Source: RHLJ01 sp965242845
GTDB taxonomy: Bacteria; Bacteroidota; Rhodothermia; Balneolales; Balneolaceae
Length of the DNA stretch: 64,000 nucleotides
Reading direction: 5' to 3'
Assembly: GCA_965242845.1 (NCBI GenBank)
Contig: CBDETC010000002.1
Location: 1,054,001-1,118,000, forward strand
In this document: piece after piece, positions 33,179 to 43,239 of the stretch
Layout: every line of letters begins with the position of its first letter
Numbering within the stretch: the stretch's first letter is position 1
The notes under the pieces: model-generated
Told to the model about the DNA's origin: nothing
What the model saw: only the letters and a program-made list of their open reading frames with translations
Database searches by the model: none
Program-made: the position numbers and the translations under genes

Positions 33179-35656
33179 ATGAGCAAAAAAGTATCGAATG
33201 AAATAGCCGTTCGCTCTGGCTTAAACAAAGATTCATTAAGAGAAGACATTAAACTCCACCTTCGCCATACCCTGGCAAAGGATGAATACTCAAGAACGAA
33301 TTGGGATAATTACCGAAGTGTAGTTCTTACAATAATGGATCGCCTCCACGACAAGTGGATTACCACCCAACAAACCTACCATAAGACCGGTGTTAAGCGC
33401 GCCTATTATCTCTCCATGGAATACCTGATCGGTCGATTGCTGGATAACATGGTCGTAAACCTGGATGCTCAACAAGAAGTGGCAGATGCTTGTGCTGATC
33501 TTGGACTGGATTATGATGAAATCAGGAATGCAGAATGGGATGCTGGTTTGGGGAATGGGGGACTTGGAAGATTAGCCGCCTGCTTCCTGGATTCAATGGC
33601 TACACTTGGAATCCCGGCAACCGGATATGGGCTTCGATATGACTATGGCATTTTTTACCAGACTATCGAGAATGGTTTCCAGATTGAAAAGCCGGACCTT
33701 TGGTTACGGTATGGAAATCCATGGGATATTGTTCGGCCTAAAGTTCAATACCCGGTAGAGTTTTACGGACACCAACATATCACCCCAAAAGAAAGTGGTG
33801 AACTGGAATACAAATGGGAGAACACCAAAAAGGTGTTGGCGGTTGCTTATGACACCCCCATTCCAGGATACGATAACAACATTGTAAATAATCTACGCCT
33901 CTGGAAAGCTGAGTCAGATACCGCGATCGACCTCCAGAGTTTTAACCAGGGTCAATACATTGATGCTGTTCGGGATAACCAGCTTGAGCAAAACATCACC
34001 CGGGTTCTATATCCAAATGACAAAATGTTCGTCGGACAGGAGCTGCGACTCAAGCAGGAGTATTTCCTGGTATCGGCCTCCATGCAAGATATTTTAAGAA
34101 GATTTAAAGGTCAGACTGATGACTGGACCAAGCTTCCGGAAAGAGTGGCTATTCAGTGTAATGATACTCATCCGAATTTAGCGATCCCTGAATTGATGAG
34201 AGTGTTATTGGATGAGGTAAATATGCCATGGGATAAGGCCTGGGATCTTACCGTAGAAACGATGGCTTATACCAACCACACGCTTCTTCCGGAAGCTCTG
34301 GAGAAGTGGCCGGTTTCCCTGGTACGAAGTCTACTTCCAAGACACCTAAACATCATTTTTGAGATCAACCGCCGCTTTATGGACAGCATTAAAGCGAAGT
34401 TTGGTGATGATCGAAACCGAATGAGCCGAATGAGTATTGTTGGGGAAGGAGAAAATCCGGTAGTTCATATGGCTCACTTGGGCATAGTGGGAGCGAAGAA
34501 AGTAAATGGTGTTGCCGCACTTCATTCGCGATTGCTTAAAGAATCTATGTTCAGGGATTTTGATGAGATGTATCCTGACAAATTCACCAACAAAACGAAT
34601 GGGATTACCCCTCGTAGATGGCTGAAGCAATGTAATGTGGAGCTTTCTGCACTTATAAGTGACAAAATTGGAAACGACTGGGTTACTGACCTCGATCAAT
34701 TACAAAAGATTGCTGATTTCGCAGAGGACAAAGCCTTCCAAAAGAAATTCGCTGAAATCAAGCTGACCAATAAGAAACGACTGGCTGATTATATCCAGGA
34801 GGATATGGGAATTGAAGTCGATCCTACTTCGATGTTCGATATCCAAATTAAGCGGATTCATGAATATAAGCGTCAGTTGATGGCTGCTCTGCATGTGATC
34901 ACTTTATACAACCGCTTAAAGGAAAATCCAGAATTAGACATTGTTCCAAGAACTGTAATTTTTGGTGGAAAAGCTGCGCCGGGTTATGCTATGGCTAAGC
35001 ATCATATCAAATTGATCAACGCCATTGGTGAAAAGATTAATAACGACCCGGAAACAAAGGATAAGCTGAAGTGTATTTTCCTTCAGAATTACAGGGTTAC
35101 TCTTGCTGAGATCATGATTCCGGCGGCAAATCTTTCTGAACAGATTTCAACAGCAGGTATGGAAGCATCTGGTACCGGTAATATGAAATTCGCGTTAAAC
35201 GGTGCACTTACTATTGGTACGCTGGATGGTGCGAATGTGGAAATCAAAGAGGAAGTTGGCGATGATAACATCTTCATCTTCGGTCTTGAAGTTGAAGAAG
35301 TAGACGAACTTCGAAGAGCCGGCTACAATCCACAAACTTATTACCATAAAAACCCGGAGTTGAAGAGGGCGCTGGATCAGATCAGAGATGGTTTCTTCTC
35401 ACCGGAGAATAAAGAACTCTTCCACCCGATCATTAATGCTCTTCTTTATGAAGGGGATTACTTCATGGTATTGGCTGATTACGAAGCCTATGTGAAATCA
35501 CAGGAAGAAGTGGATAAAGTATTCCGCGATGAATTTGAGTGGAATAAAAAAGCCATTCTGAATGTAGCGAAGGTAGGTAAGTTCTCCAGCGACCGAACCA
35601 TCAAAGATTACAATGACGAAATCTGGCAGACCGAGCCTGTGGTGATTAAGGGGTAG
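33179..35656 (+). CDS. glgP: Glycogen phosphorylase
   Basis: 825-residue GT35 enzyme that removes glucose as glucose-1-phosphate from glycogen ends. Highly typical: YYLSMEYLIGRLLDNMV, GNGGLGRLAACFLDS, GYGLRYDYGIF, WEKW-type acidic regions, IQCNDTHPNLAIPELMR, KQNGITPRRW-like NKTNGITPRRWL, RIHEYKRQLM, and EASGTGNMKFALNGALTIGTLDGANVEI, with the pyridoxal-phosphate lysine about 670. Alone on the strand, with a near-consensus TATCTTTT about 30 bases upstream. It completes the glycogen set with glgB and malQ. Confidence 0.97.
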   Translation: MSKKVSNEIAVRSGLNKDSLREDIKLHLRHTLAKDEYSRTNWDNYRSVVLTIMDRLHDKWITTQQTYHKTGVKRAYYLSMEYLIGRLLDNMVVNLDAQQEVADACADLGLDYDEIRNAEWDAGLGNGGLGRLAACFLDSMATLGIPATGYGLRYDYGIFYQTIENGFQIEKPDLWLRYGNPWDIVRPKVQYPVEFYGHQHITPKESGELEYKWENTKKVLAVAYDTPIPGYDNNIVNNLRLWKAESDTAIDLQSFNQGQYIDAVRDNQLEQNITRVLYPNDKMFVGQELRLKQEYFLVSASMQDILRRFKGQTDDWTKLPERVAIQCNDTHPNLAIPELMRVLLDEVNMPWDKAWDLTVETMAYTNHTLLPEALEKWPVSLVRSLLPRHLNIIFEINRRFMDSIKAKFGDDRNRMSRMSIVGEGENPVVHMAHLGIVGAKKVNGVAALHSRLLKESMFRDFDEMYPDKFTNKTNGITPRRWLKQCNVELSALISDKIGNDWVTDLDQLQKIADFAEDKAFQKKFAEIKLTNKKRLADYIQEDMGIEVDPTSMFDIQIKRIHEYKRQLMAALHVITLYNRLKENPELDIVPRTVIFGGKAAPGYAMAKHHIKLINAIGEKINNDPETKDKLKCIFLQNYRVTLAEIMIPAANLSEQISTAGMEASGTGNMKFALNGALTIGTLDGANVEIKEEVGDDNIFIFGLEVEEVDELRRAGYNPQTYYHKNPELKRALDQIRDGFFSPENKELFHPIINALLYEGDYFMVLADYEAYVKSQEEVDKVFRDEFEWNKKAILNVAKVGKFSSDRTIKDYNDEIWQTEPVVIKG

Positions 35657-35678
35657 GGCTTTGTCATTCCCCTCTCCC

Positions 35679-35781
35679 TTTGTCATTTCGAGCGGAGCGA
35701 GAAATCTAGAGATCTTTCTTAAAAGCAATTTCTAGATTTCTCAATCTCCCGAATGCTTTCGGGATCTTTCGAAATGACAAA
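35679..35781. repeat. Intergenic palindromic repeat, GTCATTTCGA type
   Basis: About 103 bases. Outer 13-base perfect arms TTTGTCATTTCGA / TCGAAATGACAAA, inner 12-base perfect arms GAGAAATCTAGA / TCTAGATTTCTC, and a third small hairpin TCCCGAATGCTTTCGGGA. No reading frame inside, so it looks like a miniature mobile repeat. Nearly the same element occurs near 56.53 kb. Confidence 0.85.
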
Positions 35782-35823
35782 AATAATTTTGGAGGTATAC
35801 TTCTTTAATCGATATTCAGTGCT

Positions 35824-36573
35824 ATGAATTGGCACGGAACAGACCCCAATAGTTTATTTAAACTATTACCTCTTTCGAATGAGTCACTTTGTTCCATTGA
35901 AATTAATAGTGATTTTGTAGAATTATGCGACCCGTTTCCAATCTATTATCTAGATATAGGTGGTCAGGGCACTTTAGATCAATTTTTTGAATATGTGCAA
36001 TCATTGGATTTCACAGTTGACTCCAACAATGAAAAATTGATCAGGATTCTCAAATACTCTTTTTCAATTCGACGAATTATAGATAGCCTTTCTGGTGAGG
36101 ATATGATCAATGCTTTGCATATGCCTTATCTTTATGACTCTTTAAATGGTATCTCTTGTTCTTTACTATTAGCTCACAAAGGACATTTCAAGCAAGCTCA
36201 AGTTCTACTCAGATCGAGTCTCGAAACAGCTGTAGCGCATTATTACTTCACAGTAACAAACAGCCTTTCTCTAGAGGAAAAAAGGGAAGAGATAAATAAC
36301 CGTATACCCAACTTTGGAACGAGTAAAAATTCTATGGTAAAATATTTACTCGAGAAAAACCTTCTTACTAAATCCCTTGGAAGAATAATTATTGAAGTCT
36401 ATTCAGATTTAAATCGATATGTACATTCTTCAATCTCTGTAATGGATTTCGATTTTGCTTGGGAACCGGTTAATGAAGATCGCGTTAAATCAGATTGGTA
36501 CAAAAATGCATCTATTGTTTATGATTCTATTCTACAGATAGTTCTTCTCATGTTGATTCATGATGTTCACTAA
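35824..36573 (+). CDS. Protein of unknown function, AT-rich gene between two repeats
   Basis: 249 residues, mostly helical, without signal peptide. A segment QAQVLLRSSLETAVAHYYF and a later SDLNRYVHSSIS recall the 'R..xE...H' helical core of DUF5677-like proteins, but the match is weak. The gene is visibly richer in A/T than glgP and is framed by the palindromic repeats at 35.68 and 36.58 kb, so a recent arrival is possible. It has its own unit: glgP ends 168 bases before it and the next gene converges on it. Confidence 0.55.
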   Translation: MNWHGTDPNSLFKLLPLSNESLCSIEINSDFVELCDPFPIYYLDIGGQGTLDQFFEYVQSLDFTVDSNNEKLIRILKYSFSIRRIIDSLSGEDMINALHMPYLYDSLNGISCSLLLAHKGHFKQAQVLLRSSLETAVAHYYFTVTNSLSLEEKREEINNRIPNFGTSKNSMVKYLLEKNLLTKSLGRIIIEVYSDLNRYVHSSISVMDFDFAWEPVNEDRVKSDWYKNASIVYDSILQIVLLMLIHDVH

Positions 36574-36582
36574 CTATACTTA

Positions 36583-36681
36583 TCATCCTGAACTTGTTTC
36601 AGGGTCTGTTGGGCTTTGATCCAGATAAAAGTAAGTATTCTTTCCTACCTCTACAGATCCCGGATCAAGCCCGGGATGACT
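36583..36681. repeat. Intergenic palindromic repeat, GTCAT...ATGAC family
   Basis: Left half TCATCCTGAACTTGTTTCAG (stem CCTGAA/TTCAGG) and right half AGATCCCGGATCAAGCCCGG then GATGACT. Outer TCATCC/GGATGA arms pair. Between two convergent genes. Confidence 0.75.
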
Positions 36682-36704
36682 AGATGGAGAGATGGACGGT
36701 AGAA

Positions 36705-37349
36705 TTACCCCTTAATGATCGGAGTGCGGGATTGGGGGTAGCCTCCTTGCTCAATTACATCCAGTAGCCACGAAGCTACACTTGCTCTGGGCACCATATC
36801 AAAGAGACCATAAGAGTTGCTAACAGTAATGTTTTTACTCTGCTTACCATTAGAGAGAGTTACAGGTCTCACCGCATGCCAGTTTAGATCACTGGAGGTT
36901 AGAACTTCTTCCATATTCTCTAAATCCTGGTAAGCTGGACCAAGGTTACTTTTTTGAATTAAAAACTGAAGGACTGAGTTTGTTCGATCGAAAGACTCAC
37001 CAACTCCTGCTGCGCTAATTACAGCTAGTGGAAAATCTGCTGGAAGAATTTGTGTGAGGCTTTCGGCTGTTTTGGCCGTTAGGTCCAATGGCGAAGTAAT
37101 GGGAGACCAGGGGTTGAGTTTGTTCCTGCGCTTTAATCCCAGACAGGAAATCACCGCGTCCTGGTTGCGAATTGCCCTTTCCAGAATGCCCGGGTCTAAT
37201 ACACTTCCTCTAATCACTTCAACCTCGGAAGGGGCGCTAAGAGAGCTTCCTTCGCGAACTAGTGCCGTGATCTTATGACCTCGCTGTACCCCTTGTGCAA
37301 CTACTTCGGAGCCACAACCTCCTGAGGCTCCAAGTACAAGTATGTTCAT
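36705..37349 (-). CDS. NAD(P)-binding Rossmann protein (NmrA/SDR-like)
   Basis: 214 residues. The nucleotide-binding loop LVLGASGGCGSEVVAQGVQRG lies at the N-terminus, then VEVIRGSVLDPGILERAIRNQDAVISCLG, typical of the atypical short-chain reductases of the NAD(P)H-binding family. The usual catalytic YxxxK is not evident. No signal, so cytoplasmic. Starts 6 bases after the BNR-protein gene stop, so the two probably share a transcript. Substrate unknown. Confidence 0.8.
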   Translation of the reverse strand: MNILVLGASGGCGSEVVAQGVQRGHKITALVREGSSLSAPSEVEVIRGSVLDPGILERAIRNQDAVISCLGLKRRNKLNPWSPITSPLDLTAKTAESLTQILPADFPLAVISAAGVGESFDRTNSVLQFLIQKSNLGPAYQDLENMEEVLTSSDLNWHAVRPVTLSNGKQSKNITVSNSYGLFDMVPRASVASWLLDVIEQGGYPQSRTPIIKG

Positions 37350-37355
37350 TCGCTA

Positions 37356-40300
37356 TTAATTCTGAATAGAGCCTGTTGGGTTTTCGAACTCTTCCATTAC
37401 CGTTTCATAATCCCCATCCCAAATTGCACTTAGCTTATTGAGCTGAACATCCACCTTGGCTGCAAGGTCTTCAAATACTGCATATTGCTGAGCTGTTGGA
37501 CGACCATAACCAGTAGCAACGGTTCCTTTTAGGGCCGCCAGTTTGTTATTCAACTTGATTGGGAAGTTGAGTACATCCTGAGTTGCCTCAGCTTTTGTTT
37601 GTACAAGTTCGTTTTCGATATCAGACATTGCTGCAAGCATAGCTTTAGCCCTGTCCTGAAGTTCTTTATTGCCTTTAGCCTCACCCATCATCTCATTGAT
37701 CTCTTTTCGAACCTCCCGAATTCTGTTGATGGATTTATGCGTGCTGTCTAGCTTGGCATTAATGGTTTGAACCAGTTCAAATTGGGCGATAAGGTCTTGC
37801 TGAGAAATGCTTGTTAAGCGAGGGTCTTTCATTACTTCAAAATCCTGCTCGCCTACCATTTCATCACCAATATACATTCGCACTTTATAAGCTCCTGGTA
37901 CTGCTCGTGGTCCGGAAGTATTACCAGCCCAAAGAATCTGACGACCATCCAGGTTGGTCACTCCTTTGTATTGAAGATTCCACGAGAACTTATTCAATCC
38001 TGCTTTGTTCGAAACTACAGATGGACGAACCCGGTCTTCTTCTTCATAAAATAGCGGGGATTCTCTTACAGCCCGTCCACGAGAATCTTCTTTACTTGAA
38101 TAGGTCTGGATCACATTATCTCTCATATCCAGGAATTCGAGCTTAACCTCTTCCTCTACATCACTTCCCAGCATATAATACACTACCGCGCCAGACGTAG
38201 GGTTTTGTCCTATCGTTCTTCCGGGAGCAATATTCCCTGAACGCCCGAATAGATATGGGTCTTCGGGATCAAAAAGGTGATGATCAGCGTCTGTTATCTG
38301 CTCATTAATTTGATGAAGAACAGGAAGATCATCCAACACCCAGAAAGAGCGCCCCTGCGTAGCCACAATTAAATCTTTATCTCGTTTATGAACTGCCAAA
38401 TCAGTGATAGGAGTAGCAGGTAGATTCAATTGGAATGGCTGCCAGTTTTCTCCGGCATCAAAGGAGATATATAATCCGGTTTCAGTACCCGCATAAAGCA
38501 AACCTGCTTTATTTGGATCTTCTCGAACTACGCGGGTAAAGTCTCCATTAGGAATTCCATCAGTGATTTTACTCCAGCTTCTTCCATAGTTGGTAGTTTT
38601 ATAAATCATCGGCTGAAAATCACCAAACTTGTATCGGGTAGCAGCAAAATAAGCTGTTCCGGCATCATGATGAGAGGCATCCAGTATGCTAATCATTGAT
38701 TCTGGCAAACCCCTAGGAGTTACATTATCCCAGTTGGCTCCATTGTCTCGACTGATATGGATTAGTCCATCATCTGAACCCGCCCAAAGCAATCCGGGCT
38801 CAATAGCAGACTCAACGAAAGTGAAGATGGTGTTGTAGTATTCTACCGAGGTATCGTCCTTAGTAATAGGGCCACCTGATTCGTCTTGTTTGGTCGTATC
38901 ATTTCTTGAAAGGTCAGGGCTAATAGTTTCCCAACTCATTCCCTCATCGGTTGAACGATGCACATGCTGAGAAGTAGCATAGAGTACATCCGAGTTGTGT
39001 GGTGAAACAATAATCGGAAAGGTCCACTGGAAGCGATACTTAAGTTCTTTTGCTCCGGCACCCATTGGGTTGTCCGGCCATACATCAATTCTATCACTTA
39101 GCCCAAGCTTGGCATCATATCTATTTAGATAGCCCCCATAGCTTCCGCCGTAGGTTACATCCGGATTATCCGGATCAGGAGCGATATAGCCACTTTCCCC
39201 ACCAGCTACCGGCCACCAGTCTCTTTCAGTAATTCCAAAGCCTCCGGTTCTGCTTCGAATGGCAAAGGTGCTGTTATCCTGCTGAGCGCCATAAATCATA
39301 TATGGGAATTGATTATCGGTAGTAACCTGGTAAATCTGCGCAGTTGCAGAAGTGAAATAGCTAGACCAGCCCTGGCCGCCGTTAAAAGTTACCTGGCCAC
39401 CACCATCATCACCAATCACCATTCTTTGTGGATCATTTGAAGCAATCCATAAATCGTGATGATCACCATGAGGAGTCCCAATTCGACTGAAGGTCCTTCC
39501 ACCATCGGTAGATTTCCAGAACCCTACGTTTAGTACATATACTACATCTTCATTTCCGGTATCAGCAATTACTTTGGAGTAATACCATGCTCTTTGTCGA
39601 AGATTTCTATCCGCACTTACACGCGTCCAGGAATCACCTCCATCTTCAGAGCGGAATAACCCTCCACCTTTTGCATTCTCTACGATAGCGAACACTCTAT
39701 TTGAATTAACCGGTGAAACTGAAACCCCGATTTTCCCAACTAATCCTTTGGGTAATCCAGGGTTCTTAGTGATTTCCGTCCACGATTCGCCACCATCAGT
39801 ACTTTTAAATAACCCACTTCCTTCTCCACCACTGCTCATTTCCCAAGGGTTTCGGTAGGCTTCCCACATGGCCGCGAACAGAATACGTGAGTTGTTAGGG
39901 TCAACAGCGATATCAACGGCTCCGGTTTGATTATTACGGAATAACACCTTATTCCAGGTCTTGCCGCCATCGGTGGTTTTATAAACTCCTCGTTCTGAGT
40001 TTCCCTCACCACCGAAAAGCTTACCCATCGCGGCAACCCAAACTACATCCGGATTATCAGGATGAATCTCAATATCACCAATGAACCGGCTTTCACCTAA
40101 TCCGAGATAGGTCCAGGTTTTCCCTGCATCAGTAGAACGATACATACCATCGCCAGCACTCATATTTCCACGAATATCGGTCTCACCCATGCCAACATAA
40201 ATCACATTGGGATCGGAATCAGCTACATCAATGGCTCCAACTGAACCTGTTTTGAAAAACCCATCCGAAATATTAATCCAGGTATTACCACCATCAGTAG

Positions 40301-40547
40301 TTTTGTAAACCCCACCACCTGTAAAGCCGGTATAGTAGGTATATGGCTCATCATCATGACCTGCAACTGCTACGGAACGGCCACCTCGAAATGGACCGAT
40401 ATTTCTAAATGACAAATCTTTAAGGTCTTGCTCTGTATAGACTGGAGAATCGGTTTCAGTACCATGCCCAAAAATCTGAGCTTCAGCTTGTTCATTGATT
40501 AGTACACAGACCATTAAGGCTGCAAAAAAAGTGACCACTCTTTTCAT
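37356..40547 (-). CDS. Secreted BNR/Asp-box beta-propeller protein (sortilin/VPS10-like)
   Basis: 1063 residues with a signal peptide (VVTFFAALMVCVLINEQAEAQ). About 700 residues are repeated blades containing Asp-box motifs such as TDGGNTWINIS, TDAGKTWTYLG, TDGGKTWNKVL, STDGGESWTEI and SEDGGDSWTRV. The last 300 residues include a beta-sandwich and a helical coiled region (INRIREVRKEINEMMGEAKGNKELQDRAKAMLAAM). Proteins of this type in Bacteroidota are annotated glycosyl-hydrolase-like; no catalytic residue is clear here. Location periplasmic or secreted. Confidence 0.8.
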   Translation of the reverse strand: MKRVVTFFAALMVCVLINEQAEAQIFGHGTETDSPVYTEQDLKDLSFRNIGPFRGGRSVAVAGHDDEPYTYYTGFTGGGVYKTTDGGNTWINISDGFFKTGSVGAIDVADSDPNVIYVGMGETDIRGNMSAGDGMYRSTDAGKTWTYLGLGESRFIGDIEIHPDNPDVVWVAAMGKLFGGEGNSERGVYKTTDGGKTWNKVLFRNNQTGAVDIAVDPNNSRILFAAMWEAYRNPWEMSSGGEGSGLFKSTDGGESWTEITKNPGLPKGLVGKIGVSVSPVNSNRVFAIVENAKGGGLFRSEDGGDSWTRVSADRNLRQRAWYYSKVIADTGNEDVVYVLNVGFWKSTDGGRTFSRIGTPHGDHHDLWIASNDPQRMVIGDDGGGQVTFNGGQGWSSYFTSATAQIYQVTTDNQFPYMIYGAQQDNSTFAIRSRTGGFGITERDWWPVAGGESGYIAPDPDNPDVTYGGSYGGYLNRYDAKLGLSDRIDVWPDNPMGAGAKELKYRFQWTFPIIVSPHNSDVLYATSQHVHRSTDEGMSWETISPDLSRNDTTKQDESGGPITKDDTSVEYYNTIFTFVESAIEPGLLWAGSDDGLIHISRDNGANWDNVTPRGLPESMISILDASHHDAGTAYFAATRYKFGDFQPMIYKTTNYGRSWSKITDGIPNGDFTRVVREDPNKAGLLYAGTETGLYISFDAGENWQPFQLNLPATPITDLAVHKRDKDLIVATQGRSFWVLDDLPVLHQINEQITDADHHLFDPEDPYLFGRSGNIAPGRTIGQNPTSGAVVYYMLGSDVEEEVKLEFLDMRDNVIQTYSSKEDSRGRAVRESPLFYEEEDRVRPSVVSNKAGLNKFSWNLQYKGVTNLDGRQILWAGNTSGPRAVPGAYKVRMYIGDEMVGEQDFEVMKDPRLTSISQQDLIAQFELVQTINAKLDSTHKSINRIREVRKEINEMMGEAKGNKELQDRAKAMLAAMSDIENELVQTKAEATQDVLNFPIKLNNKLAALKGTVATGYGRPTAQQYAVFEDLAAKVDVQLNKLSAIWDGDYETVMEEFENPTGSIQN

Positions 40548-40628
40548 AAATCCTGGATTAGTTAGTTTGGCTTTTTGAATTACCGAATGTAACTAAACAG
40601 AAGCAAGAGGAGGGTAAAATATTGTTAG

Positions 40629-41999
40629 CTAGAACTCTTCAGGAAAATCGAGTAAAATATTGCCGTTCTTGAGCTCAACAGGATCGCGAAGGGGTATAAA
40701 CTCTCTGAAAAAAGGTGCCGGCTTGGTAACCACATTTCCATTTACAATATGTTCAATAGCAGTTGAGAATAATGGGTCATTAATATCTCCAATTGGCACC
40801 GTTGCAAACAGGCTTTCGAATGTTGAGAAATCAGGATCTAAACCGCTTGCAAAGTCTGTGAATCCTGTTGCATTCAGATATTTGAAGCTGACAGGAACAA
40901 TGGCATAGTTACTTACATCATCGGTTAGAACAAAGGAGCCGTAGAATTTCCCTACGGTTGGAGTTCCAATTGTAACTACTTCCATATAAGGCTCTAATCC
41001 TGTTACGATCAATTCGCTGGCAGAAGCTGAAGCTCCTGTTACCAGGAAGTACACTTTATCCAGGCTCAGATTCACATCTCCTTCTGAAAAACGAGTAGAT
41101 AAATTCGGAGAATCCAACCCTTGCTGTTCTATTAATGCATTGGTGTATTCTTCGTTGTATTCGAATTGAATGAAAATGTCCTCGTTTTGAGCATTAATAG
41201 TTGGAACCAGCGTATTTGCAAATTCTGTAGCTACTGAAACTCTTCCTCCCGGATTATATCGAAGATCAACTACAAGCTCTGTTACTCCCTGGTTATTAAA
41301 ATCAGTGAGTGCATCAATCAAACTATTCAGAAATACATCGTCCTCTCCATTTACAAATCGGGAATAGAACATATAGCCAATTTTGTGAGCACTGGTATCA
41401 ACGATGCTGGTATGTACTACAGGGTCTAGTTCTATCTGACCTACTTCTGCCGTAATAGTCTCTCCCGTTTCTGTAAGAACGAATCGCTGTTGCTGCTCGT
41501 CAAAATTCGCCTCACCTAAGGTAAAGGTGGACATCCCTTCAGTGTTAAAGAGATCCAGGTAGTTCAGTGTATCCAGACGAGTACCATTTATTCCCAGTAT
41601 AATATCCCCACGTTCCATGCCTTCGTTGGCTGCTGGTGTTCCCGGATATACAAATTCGACAACTATGAATACCTCATTCGTGCCGGAAATACGCCCAAAT
41701 GCAGGGGAATACCCGGCAGAAACGGAGTTCCCGTTTAAGTCATCAAGCAGAGCCTGGGCGTCATCTCTGATAAATGAAAATCTATCGTTAGGCTCCTGTA
41801 TTTCCTCATAGAAAACTTCAGGAGGTATGGTGCCATCGGCTTCATCAGGCACAAACTGATCCCAGAAATAGAAGAAATCCATTTGGGCCCGAATCCAGGT
41901 ATTAACCTGGGCATACTCTCCGGATATTCCAGACGGATTGTCTTTGCAGGAAAAGAAGACAATCGCTAAAAGAACCGGTATAAACACCAGCTTCTTCAT
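40629..41999 (-). CDS. S41 family C-terminal processing peptidase lipoprotein
   Basis: 456 residues with a lipoprotein signal (LLAIVFFSC). An N-terminal helical region (to about 90) is followed by a PDZ domain (EFVYPGTPAANEGMERGDIILGINGTRL) and a Ctp-type protease domain: ELVVDLRYNPGGRV, the catalytic serine in TGASASASELIVTGL and a lysine in TPTVGKFYGS. It probably cleaves envelope proteins from the periplasmic face of a membrane. It overlaps the tonB gene by one base and is the last gene of the exbB-exbD-tonB unit. Confidence 0.88.
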   Translation of the reverse strand: MKKLVFIPVLLAIVFFSCKDNPSGISGEYAQVNTWIRAQMDFFYFWDQFVPDEADGTIPPEVFYEEIQEPNDRFSFIRDDAQALLDDLNGNSVSAGYSPAFGRISGTNEVFIVVEFVYPGTPAANEGMERGDIILGINGTRLDTLNYLDLFNTEGMSTFTLGEANFDEQQQRFVLTETGETITAEVGQIELDPVVHTSIVDTSAHKIGYMFYSRFVNGEDDVFLNSLIDALTDFNNQGVTELVVDLRYNPGGRVSVATEFANTLVPTINAQNEDIFIQFEYNEEYTNALIEQQGLDSPNLSTRFSEGDVNLSLDKVYFLVTGASASASELIVTGLEPYMEVVTIGTPTVGKFYGSFVLTDDVSNYAIVPVSFKYLNATGFTDFASGLDPDFSTFESLFATVPIGDINDPLFSTAIEHIVNGNVVTKPAPFFREFIPLRDPVELKNGNILLDFPEEF

Positions 42000-42817
42000 C
42001 AGTCAAATACAAATCTAAAGGTTATGGTACCCCATTGAGCTTGCTGAGGTACACCGCTTGGAAGACGAGAGAATCGCCAGGTTCGAAGCGTTTTCATTAC
42101 TTCAGTTTCAAGTTCCGGGTTCATTTTCCGAAGAGGGATAATTCTTCCAACGGTACCATTGGGACGTACTTCAAATCTAACCGTAATTACTGCTTCAGTA
42201 TTAGCATTATTACTTGGAAGAGGCTGAACCATTGGGGCCCGTTCAATATCACCTTCCCATTTCAGTTCATAAGGAGAGGTCTTTTCATCATCCGTTCCAA
42301 TTCCCTGGTCAGAGTTGGTGTCACCAATGGCGCCATCCACATCGCCGCTTTCTTCGGCACCTTCATTTTGCTCCTCATCTACTTGGGCTTGAGGAGGAAC
42401 TTCAATTTGTTCTTCGGCCTGTTCTTCTACCGTAGTAGTTGGATCAATTACCTCAGTGTCAGGGGTTTCTACCGGGTCATTTTCTACTTCTTCCACTTCG
42501 TCGGGTAAATCAACCGGCTTAACATTTTCTTCAGCGGGAGTTTGAGGCGCTTCTTCTGGCTCCGGGGCTTCTTCAACAGGTTGTTCTGTTTCCACTTCTG
42601 AAGGATTTTGCCTGGTAGCAACCTGCTCATTTTGAACTTCGGAAAATTGAGTAAGCTGGCCAGTCTGGAAATCTCCAAATTCTACCTCAATAAAGGATGG
42701 GCGGAGATTCTTCCCCATATCAATGGTATACCACAAAGAAAATGCGAGCATCACTACCGCTACTGAAAGGGTAACGCCTAATGCTCGTTGATCATCCTGT
42801 GTAAAAGTGGGTTTCAT
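41999..42817 (-). CDS. tonB: TonB family energy-transducing protein
   Basis: 272 residues. One N-terminal membrane anchor (about 12-32, LGVTLSVAVVMLAFSLWYTI), a Pro/Glu/Val-rich periplasmic spacer (about 70-165), then the TonB C-terminal domain (about 180-272) with VITVRFEVRPNGTVGRI and MKTLRTWRFSRLP. It passes proton-motive force from ExbB-ExbD to outer-membrane receptors. exbD ends 4 bases upstream. A second, shorter protein with a very similar C-terminal domain is encoded at 54.6 kb. Confidence 0.9.
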   Translation of the reverse strand: MKPTFTQDDQRALGVTLSVAVVMLAFSLWYTIDMGKNLRPSFIEVEFGDFQTGQLTQFSEVQNEQVATRQNPSEVETEQPVEEAPEPEEAPQTPAEENVKPVDLPDEVEEVENDPVETPDTEVIDPTTTVEEQAEEQIEVPPQAQVDEEQNEGAEESGDVDGAIGDTNSDQGIGTDDEKTSPYELKWEGDIERAPMVQPLPSNNANTEAVITVRFEVRPNGTVGRIIPLRKMNPELETEVMKTLRTWRFSRLPSGVPQQAQWGTITFRFVFD

Positions 42818-42820
42818 TGT

Positions 42821-43237
42821 TTAAAATGAGCCTTGTTCTGTTGCTATTGCCAATCTAAGATCTAATGCCTTACCAATGTTCAATACCCTTACGGAATTGT
42901 CAATGATTGAATTTTTATCCGCTCTTAATACGATTGTGCTTGCCGATTTATTATTTTTTGCCTGCCTAATCGCCGCTGAAAGAGAACCAGCAGCCGTTAA
43001 ATCTCCTTCGACATAGAATTGACCATCTCTCGTAATTGCTACCGAAATAAACTCGCTGTTGGTAACGGAGCTACTTTCTGCTCTTGGGATATCTACCTTT
43101 ATTCCAAAGTTCGTCACAAAAGAGGACGTTAATAGGAAGAAAATAAGCAGCAGCAGTACAATGTCAGTTAACGAAGACTGAGAAAACAGGGAAAGCGGTG
43201 TAAGTCGTTTATCTCCTCGTCTGAAGTCTCGTGCCAT
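42821..43237 (-). CDS. exbD: ExbD/TolR-type biopolymer transport protein
   Basis: 138 residues. Single membrane helix SSLTDIVLLLLIFFLLTSSFV with the conserved proton-path aspartate Asp25 (same number as in E. coli ExbD), then a periplasmic domain with VDIPRAESSSV and ALDLRLAIATEQG. Couples to ExbB, encoded 2 bases upstream, to energise TonB. Confidence 0.92.
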   Translation of the reverse strand: MARDFRRGDKRLTPLSLFSQSSLTDIVLLLLIFFLLTSSFVTNFGIKVDIPRAESSSVTNSEFISVAITRDGQFYVEGDLTAAGSLSAAIRQAKNNKSASTIVLRADKNSIIDNSVRVLNIGKALDLRLAIATEQGSF

Positions 43238-43239
43238 TT

